From contig CANFQR010000051.1 of the NCBI GenBank assembly GCA_947449125.1, positions 1 through 8,120 on the forward strand: DNA of 8,120 nt. Direction: 5' to 3'. Made by a program: the position numbers and the translations under genes. Every line of letters begins with the position of its first letter. Position 1 is the stretch's first letter. This stretch comes from Bacteroidota bacterium. GTDB taxonomy: Bacteria > Bacteroidota > Bacteroidia > B-17B0 > Aurantibacillaceae. The notes beneath the pieces were generated by a model. It had not been told where the DNA came from, made no database searches, and saw only the letters and a program-made list of their open reading frames with translations. Positions 1-6,792 of this stretch are shown here, one piece after another.

Positions 1-425
1 AAAATCATGTTAACTACAAACTTTGAATTGTCTGTCCAAAGCAAGGCATTTTTATTTAAATGATTACCAAACTGTTTAAAGTAAGGTATATCAACAACGC
101 TTACAAAAAAATAAATACATTCTAAAAACATAAAAGTATAAAATCCAAAACTATTTATACTTATAACTTTATAATTAAAAAAATGACTGATTGAAAAAAC
201 AAGAGCTGGTAAAAAAGCAATCCAACAAAAAACAGCTGTGTCAAATTCAAGGCCCATTCTAAACGACATATATTTTTCGTAGAACGAAACTTGCTCAACA
301 TCTGTTGATTTGTTTATGAAATAAAAAAGAAAACGAATAAAAAAGAAAAAGAAAAGGTTTAATAAATAAAGTTTTATTAAAAATTTAATGTGCGTCGGAA
401 TTTTTACAATTAATTTATGAAGCAT
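1..425 (-). CDS. LTA synthase/sulfatase-family membrane protein, N-terminal part (3' end outside window)
   Basis: This is an open frame of 141 codons running off the left edge, so the C-terminus is missing. The chosen ATG (423-425) lies inside the end of recN, giving an 11-bp overlap. Three hydrophobic segments are seen, at about residues 12-37 (a run of five Phe inside), 62-83 and 92-112. They are followed by VDIPYF at 110-115 and a polar stretch. The piece 'FRMGLEFDTAVFCWIAFLP' and the later V-D-x-x-Y-F motif match, from memory, the membrane domain of Bacteroidota LTA-synthase-like sulfatases. In that family the N-terminal helices are followed by an extracytoplasmic alkaline-phosphatase-fold domain that transfers phosphoglycerol-type or phosphoethanolamine-type groups. 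The catalytic domain lies outside the window, so activity cannot be judged. Another polytopic membrane protein is possible. The coding call itself is secure: the frame is open throughout and hydrophobically patterned. Confidence 0.7.
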   Translation of the reverse strand, partial: MLHKLIVKIPTHIKFLIKLYLLNLFFFFFIRFLFYFINKSTDVEQVSFYEKYMSFRMGLEFDTAVFCWIAFLPALVFSISHFFNYKVISINSFGFYTFMFLECIYFFVSVVDIPYFKQFGNHLNKNALLWTDNSKFVVNMI

Positions 426-2073
426 TTAAAAGCTCTTTTGCATTTTTTAAAGCGGTTTGAGTTGGTTTGCTGGTGCTTAACATCTTTGCGATTTCATTAA
501 TGCGCTCCTCTGCAGTTAATTCTTTAATATAGGAAGTGGTTTTAGCGTTGTCATCATTTTTGTAAACAAATAAATGATGATTTCCTTTACTTGCCATTTG
601 CGGTAAATGAGTTATGGCTACTACTTGCATACTTTCTCCCATCTTAAACAAAATATTTCCTATTTTATCAGCAACATCACCGCTCACTCCGGTGTCAATT
701 TCATCAAAAATAATTGAGGGTAATTTTTTTCTGGATGCAAGCAGCGCTTTTAAGCATAGCATCAATCTGGATAATTCTCCGCCACTTGCCACTTTATGCA
801 ATTCGTTTAACCCTGAACCTTTGTTAGCGGAAAATAAAAATTTTACCTGGTCAATTCCGTTTGCGGTTAACTCATTGGATTGATTTATTTCAATTTTAAA
901 ATTTGCATTTTGCATTGATAAATCGGATAAACTGATTTTTACCTGGGTTTCAATCTCACTAATTGCGTTTAGTCTTGTTTCAGAAATTTGTTTAGCAAGT
1001 TTTTTACAGGCTGCAAGTAGAACGTCTATTTGCTTTTGTATAGTATTAATTTCAGATTCAATTGATTCAAATTGTGTTAATTTTTTTTCTAAATCTTCTT
1101 TAATTTCCAACAATTCTGACTCAGATTTAACATTGTGCTTTTTGAGCAATCGGTTAAGTTTGTCGAGTTTTAAATTTACTTCTTCTAACTTGGCGGCATC
1201 AGATTGTACATCGGCTTCGGCATTATCTAATTCAGAGGTCAAATCTTTCAAATCAATGTAAATAGAATTTAGCCTTTCAAAAAAAACAGCATAATTATTC
1301 CCGTATTTTGAAAGCGAATTCAAATTCTGCTTAACTAAGCCCAAAAGACTTAATATATTTGTTTCGCCTCCATTTAATGAGTTAGCGGCATTCAATAAAG
1401 TGCTTTTTATAGTTTCGGCATTTTCAAGCGCTAAACTTTCTTCCTCTATTAATTTTAATCCGTTTGTTTTAATGTCCGCATCTTGCAACTCATGAAATAA
1501 AAACTGATAATAGTCTAAATCTTTTTTTGCTTGTGCTTCTTGTTCCTTTAGGTTTTTTAAAACGTTATTAAGCTTGTTTAATTTGCCAAATTCTGATTTA
1601 TAATCGGCAAAATCTTTTAAATTGCCAGCAAATGCGTCCAGCAATTCTAATTGGAAGTTTGTTTGGTTTAATAATAGTGTTTGGTGTTGCGAATGTATAT
1701 CAATTAATTTTTGAGATAATACTTTTAACGCATTTAAACTAACCGGTGTATCGTTTAAAAAACTTCTAGATTTGCCGTCGGTACTAATTTCTCGGCGCAA
1801 TAAAATTGTAGAATCAACATCTAAATCGTGCTCTTCAAAAAATTCAGATAAATCTAACCCATCAACATTAAACTCTGCTTCAACAATACATTTTTTGTTT
1901 TTATTTTGAAGCGAGGACAAATCTGCTCGATTACCTAAGGCGAGACTTAATGCTTCTAAAAATATTGATTTTCCTGCCCCTGTTTCACCAGTTATTACCG
2001 TTAAATTTCCAGGGAAAGAAACTTCCATTTCTTCAATTAAGGCAAAATTACTTATATATAAATTTTTAAGCAT
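415..2073 (-). CDS. recN: DNA repair protein RecN
   Basis: RecN is an SMC-like ATPase of the cytoplasm that acts early in recombinational repair of double-strand breaks. The 552 residues match the family's usual length. Seen in order: the typical start MLKNLYISNFALIEEMEVSF; Walker A GETGAGKS at 29-36; a long Lys/Glu/Leu-rich coiled-coil region at about 150-370 that holds two arms around a hinge; the ABC signature SGGELS at 430-435; Walker B IIFDEID at 454-460 followed by TGVSG; and the H-loop THLPQM with His489. All catalytic motifs are intact. The ATG at 2073 places the N-terminal beta strand exactly as in homologues. A good -7 promoter box (TAAATTTG) lies 22 bp upstream. Downstream, the LTA-synthase-like gene starts inside the last 11 bp of recN, suggesting co-transcription and coupled translation. 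The aspartate pair and the conserved loops leave little doubt about identity. Confidence 0.97.
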   Translation of the reverse strand: MLKNLYISNFALIEEMEVSFPGNLTVITGETGAGKSIFLEALSLALGNRADLSSLQNKNKKCIVEAEFNVDGLDLSEFFEEHDLDVDSTILLRREISTDGKSRSFLNDTPVSLNALKVLSQKLIDIHSQHQTLLLNQTNFQLELLDAFAGNLKDFADYKSEFGKLNKLNNVLKNLKEQEAQAKKDLDYYQFLFHELQDADIKTNGLKLIEEESLALENAETIKSTLLNAANSLNGGETNILSLLGLVKQNLNSLSKYGNNYAVFFERLNSIYIDLKDLTSELDNAEADVQSDAAKLEEVNLKLDKLNRLLKKHNVKSESELLEIKEDLEKKLTQFESIESEINTIQKQIDVLLAACKKLAKQISETRLNAISEIETQVKISLSDLSMQNANFKIEINQSNELTANGIDQVKFLFSANKGSGLNELHKVASGGELSRLMLCLKALLASRKKLPSIIFDEIDTGVSGDVADKIGNILFKMGESMQVVAITHLPQMASKGNHHLFVYKNDDNAKTTSYIKELTAEERINEIAKMLSTSKPTQTALKNAKELLNAS

Positions 2074-2095
2074 GTGTTTAAATTGCTAACATATA

Positions 2096-2103
2096 CAAAT
2101 TTA
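2096..2103 (-). promoter_or_regulatory. Candidate -7 promoter element for recN
   Basis: On the minus strand this reads TAAATTTG, an exact match to the Bacteroidota sigma-ABfA -7 consensus TAnnTTTG. It lies in the divergent intergenic region, 22 bp before the recN ATG, which is a sensible place for a short leader. No clear TTG or TTTG -33 element is present at the expected distance of about 19-21 bp upstream. In DNA this AT-rich the box alone is weak evidence. Confidence 0.35.
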
Positions 2104-2176
2104 AAAACATAATCTTTTATGTAGATTAAATTCTATTATCTTTTTAAATTTATGGATTATTTAACTTATAAATTGC

Positions 2177-5002
2177 ATGAACAATTCAAAATCAAAAAAA
2201 TCGTTAGTTAGCCGAATATTAAAATGGACAGGTATTTCAATAATATTACTTATTATATTTTTAATTATTGCTCCGTTTATTTTTAAAGATAAAATTGTAA
2301 CCATTGTTAAAGAACAAGCTAATGCCAACCTAAACGCAAAGGTAGATTTTGGCGAGTTTGATTTATCTCTAATTTCTTCATTTCCTGATTTCAGATTTAA
2401 AATAAACAATGTTAGTGTAATAGGAATAAATGAATTTAAAGACGACACCCTTATTTACATTTCAAGCTTAAGCACCGATATTAATTTAAAAAGTGTTATT
2501 AGCGGCGGGCCATATGCTATTAATTCTATTTCGCTTGAGAAAACCAGAGTGTTTGCAAAAATTTTAAAAACCGGCAAAGCCAATTGGGATATTTCAAAAC
2601 CAAGTACAGATTCTTCAACCGCATCAACTACCGATACCTCAACAACAAAATTTGCAATTAAATTAAAACAATTTTCAATAAAAGAATCTTACATCGTTTA
2701 TGATGATAAGGAAAGTGACATGTTCGCAAAACTCGAAAATTTTAATTATGAATTAAATGGCGACTTTACTCAAGACAATTTTGTTTTAAATAATTTGGTT
2801 GATGTTGCTAAAACTACTTTCAAAATGGGAGGCGTTGCTTATTTAAATAATGTGCACACAAAACTGAAAGCTGATTTGGATATGGATATGCCTAAAATGA
2901 AATTTACCTTTAAAGAAAATGAATTTAATTTAAACGACTTAAGTTTAGGATTAGATGGCTTTGTTGAAATGCCCGACACCAATATTGTTATGGACTTAAA
3001 ATTCAACGCCAAACAAACCGAGTTTAAATCTATTTTATCTTTAATTCCAAGCGTTTACTCTAAAGACTTTGCATCAGTTAAAACATCAGGTAAGTTAGCC
3101 TTAAATGGATATGCTAAAGGAACTTATAACGCTTCGCATATGCCTGCATTCGGCGTTAACTTAGAAATAAACAACGCGATGTTTAAATACCCAAGTTTAC
3201 CAAAATCAGTAAACAACATTAATATTGATGTAAAAGTTTTAAATCCTAATGGTATTTTAGACGCCACAACTATTGATGTTAATACATTTCATATAGAAAT
3301 GGCCGGAAACCCACTAGATATTAATGCGCATATTAAAACGCCAATATCAGATCCGGGAATAAAAGCAACTATTAAAGGTTCTATTAACTTATCCTCAGTT
3401 AAAGATTTTATTCCAACAGAAAAAGGAGATAATTTAAGCGGAGATATTAAAACAGATATCAGTTTAGCCGGAAACATGAGCTCTATTGATAAAAAAGAAT
3501 ATGATAAATTTAAAGCAAGCGGCTATTTACAAATTGACAATATAAACTATAAAACTGCGAGTTTACCTTATGAGGTTTTATTAAAAACTATGATGTTAAA
3601 CTTTACAACTCAGTTTGTTGAATTAACAAAATTCGATGCCAAAATGGGTAAAAGCGACATTCAGGCTGCAGGTAAGATCGAAAACTTTATGCAATACATT
3701 TTTAAGGACGACTTAATAAAAGGTTCGTTTGCAATTACAAGTTCATTAATGGATTTGAATGAATTAATGGGGCCAACCTCAACAGAAACAACTGCGGTTT
3801 CAAATCCAACAGCAACAACATCTGAAACTGTTTCAACAGGTGCTGCAGCTGTGCCGGGCAATATTGATTTTAATTTAGACGCCAAAATTGGTAAAGTAAT
3901 TTATTCCAATTTAGTTTTAGACGATATGATTGGCAACATTGTTATTCGCAATCAAAAATTAGACATGACAAATTTAAAAATGAATACAATGGGTGGGGCC
4001 TTAGTTATTAATGGATTTTATGAAACATCAAACATTAAAAAGCCTACAGTTGGTTTAAATTTAAAAGTGGAGAATTTTGACATACAAGAAACGTTTAACT
4101 CATTCAATACAGTTCAAAAACTTGCTCCTGTTGGTAAATACGCCAAAGGAAAATTTTCTGCCACCTTAGAAAATTTCAATACATCACTCACAGATAGCAT
4201 GTCTCCTGATTTAACTAGTGTTAAAGCCAATGGCGTTTTTAAAACAGAAAGTGTTTCTGTTGGCGGGTTTCCGCCATTTGCAAAACTTGGTGAGACTTTA
4301 AAAATAGAGCAGCTAAAAAACATGAACATTAGTAATTTATTAGTTAACTATCAAATTACTTATGGAAGAGTGGTTATGTCTCCATTTAACACTAAAATAA
4401 ATAACGTGCCCACAACTATTAGTGGAAGCACAGGTTTTGACCAAACTATTGATTATAAATGGAAGATGGAGATTCCAAAATCAATGTTTGGAAACGCTGC
4501 CAATTCTGCACTAACAAATTTATTGGCTCAGGGAAACGCTGCAGCAGGAACCAATATTAATGTAGGTGATAAAATTAATGTAACTGCATTATTTGGAGGA
4601 ACAGTAATGAAGCCAACAGTGAAAACGAGTTTAAAAGATGAGGCTAAAAGCGCTGTGGCAACGGTAACTGCACAAGCATTAAATGCAGGTATTGATAAAG
4701 CTAATGCCGAAGCTCAAAAAATTTTAGACGATGCAAAAGTTCAGGTTGAAAAAATAAAAGCTGAAACGCAATTATTAGTTGAAAAAACAAAACAGGAAGG
4801 TTATGCCGCTACAGACCAACTTGTAGAACAAGCAACTAATCCTTTGGCTAAAATTGCCGCGAAAAAAGCTGCAGAAATTGCTAAGAAAAAAGCCGACGAA
4901 AAAGCTCAAAAAATATTAGATGAAAGCAATTTGCGATGCCAAAAAATATTAGATGATGCAAAAGTAAAAGCAGACGCAAAAGCAGCCGAAAATAAAAAAT
5001 AA
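2177..5002 (+). CDS. AsmA family protein with long helical C-terminal tail
   Basis: AsmA-type proteins are inner-membrane-anchored periplasmic beta-rich proteins related to TamB/YhdP. The better-studied members are linked to phospholipid transport to, and assembly of, the outer membrane. The 941 residues start with a basic stretch (MNNSKSKK) and one membrane helix at about 15-37. Next comes the AsmA N-terminal pattern (VDFGEFDLSLISSFPDFRF) and a long series of alternating beta-strand repeats typical of the family. Two Ser/Thr-rich linkers, at 142-157 and 533-562, separate three body segments; the last segment (about 563-815) carries the AsmA C-terminal-like region. After it, residues 818-941 form an Ala/Lys/Glu/Gln-rich, probably coiled-coil tail with QKILD motifs at 847, 911 and 922. 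The gene is transcribed away from recN and converges on the small membrane protein gene; it seems to be a single-gene unit. The start is the only ATG that gives a proper N-terminal anchor. The family call is strong; the substrate is unknown. Confidence 0.88.
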   Translation: MNNSKSKKSLVSRILKWTGISIILLIIFLIIAPFIFKDKIVTIVKEQANANLNAKVDFGEFDLSLISSFPDFRFKINNVSVIGINEFKDDTLIYISSLSTDINLKSVISGGPYAINSISLEKTRVFAKILKTGKANWDISKPSTDSSTASTTDTSTTKFAIKLKQFSIKESYIVYDDKESDMFAKLENFNYELNGDFTQDNFVLNNLVDVAKTTFKMGGVAYLNNVHTKLKADLDMDMPKMKFTFKENEFNLNDLSLGLDGFVEMPDTNIVMDLKFNAKQTEFKSILSLIPSVYSKDFASVKTSGKLALNGYAKGTYNASHMPAFGVNLEINNAMFKYPSLPKSVNNINIDVKVLNPNGILDATTIDVNTFHIEMAGNPLDINAHIKTPISDPGIKATIKGSINLSSVKDFIPTEKGDNLSGDIKTDISLAGNMSSIDKKEYDKFKASGYLQIDNINYKTASLPYEVLLKTMMLNFTTQFVELTKFDAKMGKSDIQAAGKIENFMQYIFKDDLIKGSFAITSSLMDLNELMGPTSTETTAVSNPTATTSETVSTGAAAVPGNIDFNLDAKIGKVIYSNLVLDDMIGNIVIRNQKLDMTNLKMNTMGGALVINGFYETSNIKKPTVGLNLKVENFDIQETFNSFNTVQKLAPVGKYAKGKFSATLENFNTSLTDSMSPDLTSVKANGVFKTESVSVGGFPPFAKLGETLKIEQLKNMNISNLLVNYQITYGRVVMSPFNTKINNVPTTISGSTGFDQTIDYKWKMEIPKSMFGNAANSALTNLLAQGNAAAGTNINVGDKINVTALFGGTVMKPTVKTSLKDEAKSAVATVTAQALNAGIDKANAEAQKILDDAKVQVEKIKAETQLLVEKTKQEGYAATDQLVEQATNPLAKIAAKKAAEIAKKKADEKAQKILDESNLRCQKILDDAKVKADAKAAENKK

Positions 5003-5070
5003 TACTTTACTCTTTGTTGCTTTTTAGATTTAATTTTCTTTGGCAATACAATTAATAAAATTGCTATTTG

Positions 5071-5388
5071 TTATTGGTCAGTTTTTTCTTTTATACCTAG
5101 CAGTGTATTTAATATGCCATTAATAAAGGAAAGTATAAAACTAAAACATAAAGCCCACCAAAAACCATCAACATGAAAACCACTAACAAGTTTTTCTGCA
5201 AAAATTATTATTAATGCATTAATCACTAATAAAAATAAGCCCATAGTAAAAAGTGTAATTGGTATTGTAAGAATAGTTAAAATTGGTTTTACAATTGTGT
5301 TTAAAAAAGCAAGTACCACTGCAACTAATATGGCAGAAAAATAATCGTCAATATCTACATGCGGCAAAAGACCTGCTACAATAACCAC
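5071..5388 (-). CDS. Phage holin family 4 (PF04020-type) small membrane protein
   Basis: This is a four-helix membrane protein of a family named after mycobacterial phage holins but widespread as chromosomal single genes in Bacteroidota and cyanobacteria, with no proven role in lysis. Hallmarks seen in the 105-residue form are: AFLNTIVKPILTILTIPIT at 27-45, TMGLFLLVINALIIIFAE at 48-65, and GFHVDGFWWAL at 70-80. Two hairpins look like an internal duplication. The first usable start is GTG at 5386-5388, but that cuts off half of the first helix. Thirteen more in-frame codons (back to 5427) read INFILKIIISAIS, which is what the family has at its N-terminus, yet the expected ATG is ATC. The frame is closed just upstream by the stop codon of the neighbouring gene (5449-5451). 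The gene is the last of a four-gene minus-strand run and converges on the AsmA gene. Family call firm; true start unsettled; function unknown. Confidence 0.85.
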   Translation of the reverse strand: MVIVAGLLPHVDIDDYFSAILVAVVLAFLNTIVKPILTILTIPITLFTMGLFLLVINALIIIFAEKLVSGFHVDGFWWALCFSFILSFINGILNTLLGIKEKTDQ

Positions 5389-5448
5389 TGAAATTGCTGA
5401 GATAATTATTTTTAAAATAAAATTGATGGCCTTAGTTTTACTATAAAA

Positions 5449-6714
5449 TTACGTTTTTTGTTTTTTCTTTTTTGCAGCAGGAAACAAAATATTATTTAAT
5501 ATTAATCGATATCCCGGCGAATTAGGATGCAACGAAAGATCTGTAGGAGGTTCTTCAACCCTATGCTCATAATCTTCAGGATCGTGACCACTATAAAAAG
5601 TCCAGGTACCTTTACCATGATCGCCGTGAATATACCTTGCTTCGCCAAACGCTTTAGCCTCTCCCATAATTAATACATTTTTTTTAATATACCTTTTGTC
5701 AAACGCTGCTGTTTGGCCCCAAAATCCTTGAATGGATGTTGTATGGTTTTGACATAACATGGTTGGCACTGGATCCCACTTTGCTGAAAATTCAAATAAA
5801 GAAAATACATCTGTTTTTTGTGTTAAACCAAAATTTCTCCGCGTAAAATAAGTGTCTATTGAAGAGTACTCATACTCATAAGGATTTGAAGACAATTTAT
5901 AATTTTCAAACGCGAAACTTTTTGAAAAATCTATTTTAGATAAAGCATCTTTATCAGCAGGATCGTGGTCAAACATACTTTCGCAAATATCTATACCTTC
6001 CGCCGCCAAAGCAATATCATAACTATCGGTTGCGCTGCACATCGCAAATAAAAAACCTCCACTAAAAACAAACTCTTTTATTTTTTTTGCTGTGTTTAAT
6101 TTCATTTGAGACACTTTTGAAAACCCTAATTTTTTTGCCATTAATTCATTCTCTTTTACCTCATTTTGATACCATGCGGCATTTTGAAATTGCGCAAAAA
6201 ATTTGCCATACTGCCCAGTAAAATCTTCGTGGTGTAAATGCAACCAATCGTAATCTTTTAACTTATCTAAATAAACCTCTTCATCATAAACAACATCATA
6301 CGGAATTTCGGCATACTTTAAAACCAATGTAACGGCGTCATCCCAAGGCTGCTTCCCTTTTGGAGAATACACTGCAATTCGCGGAGCTTTTTCTAACTTC
6401 ACAGCATCTTGATTGACTTCAGGATTTGAAATTTCAGACAGTATTGAATTTGATTGGGCATCAGAAATTACTTGAAAGTTTATTCCTCTTATTACGCATT
6501 CATTTGAAACTGTTTTTGAATTTGGAATTAAAAAACTACCTCCTCTGTAATTTAGTAACCAATGTATTTCGAGTTCACCTTTTAACGCCCAATAAGCCAA
6601 GCCATAGGCTTTTAAATGGTTTTTTTGCTCATAATCCATTGGTATCAATAAATAAGAACCAAAAGAAACTGATTTCAAAAAAATAATTATGATGAGGGTT
6701 AAAAGGTATTTCAT
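5449..6714 (-). CDS. Secreted conserved Bacteroidota protein, often mislabelled 'asparagine synthetase B'
   Basis: A 421-residue protein with an N-terminal signal peptide (MKYLLTLIIIIFLKSVSFGS; likely cut near residues 19-20), so it is exported. It matches from memory a conserved Bacteroidota family that databases often call asparagine synthetase B. True AsnB has Cys2 as glutaminase nucleophile and an SGGxDS-type ATP motif; neither is present. The middle part looks more like a class I glutamine amidotransferase/ThuA-type alpha-beta fold: a strand RIAVYSPKGKQPWDDA (112-127), LHLHHEDF (158-165), then GGFLFAMCSATDS (219-231), where Cys225 sits at a nucleophile-elbow-like turn. The C-terminal part has HGDHGKGTWTFYSGHDPEDY (363-382), HPNSPGYRLILNNILFP (396-412) and a Lys-rich end. 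It follows the lipoprotein gene after 77 bp and ends 21 bp before the probable start of the small membrane protein. Existence and export are well supported; a catalytic role is only inferred. Confidence 0.85.
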   Translation of the reverse strand: MKYLLTLIIIIFLKSVSFGSYLLIPMDYEQKNHLKAYGLAYWALKGELEIHWLLNYRGGSFLIPNSKTVSNECVIRGINFQVISDAQSNSILSEISNPEVNQDAVKLEKAPRIAVYSPKGKQPWDDAVTLVLKYAEIPYDVVYDEEVYLDKLKDYDWLHLHHEDFTGQYGKFFAQFQNAAWYQNEVKENELMAKKLGFSKVSQMKLNTAKKIKEFVFSGGFLFAMCSATDSYDIALAAEGIDICESMFDHDPADKDALSKIDFSKSFAFENYKLSSNPYEYEYSSIDTYFTRRNFGLTQKTDVFSLFEFSAKWDPVPTMLCQNHTTSIQGFWGQTAAFDKRYIKKNVLIMGEAKAFGEARYIHGDHGKGTWTFYSGHDPEDYEHRVEEPPTDLSLHPNSPGYRLILNNILFPAAKKKKQKT

Positions 6715-6766
6715 TACAACTACTAAAATAAGAACAAACGAAACGATTAATTAAATACGTTATTTG

Positions 6767-6785
6767 AAAAAAAGTTAATTTTTTT
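6767..6785 (-). terminator. Weak A/T-only hairpin after the lipoprotein gene
   Basis: A run of seven A, a five-base spacer GTTAA and seven T (as read on the plus strand) form a perfect A:T inverted repeat 7 bp past the lipoprotein stop codon. On the minus-strand transcript it would fold as A7-loop-U7, the U7 arm doubling as a U tract. There is no G:C pair in the stem, so termination would be poor; it may only weaken read-through into the downstream secreted-protein gene, or be chance in AT-rich DNA. Confidence 0.2.
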
Positions 6786-6792
6786 AGGTAAG

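Noticed and set aside
614..883. Plus-strand open frame of 89 codons opposite recN
   Set aside because: It lies fully inside recN, which has all its motifs; the translation has no recognisable features.
2161..2448. Minus-strand open frame overlapping the start of the AsmA gene
   Set aside because: It is antisense to the clearly coding AsmA N-terminus, and its hydrophobic look comes from the complementary AT-rich codons.
5049..5063. CAATT-AATAA-AATTG hairpin between the convergent AsmA and membrane protein genes as a bidirectional terminator
   Set aside because: The stem is five pairs with one G:C pair, and no U tract follows on either strand; similar inverted repeats are expected by chance in DNA this AT-rich.
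5071..5388. Phage lysis module or prophage remnant suggested by the 'phage holin' family name
   Set aside because: No endolysin, phage structural gene, integrase or att site is nearby; PF04020 proteins are common as ordinary chromosomal genes in this phylum.
6426..6686. Plus-strand open frame of 86 codons opposite the secreted protein gene
   Set aside because: Antisense to the signal peptide and N-terminal part of a well-supported gene; no family resemblance.
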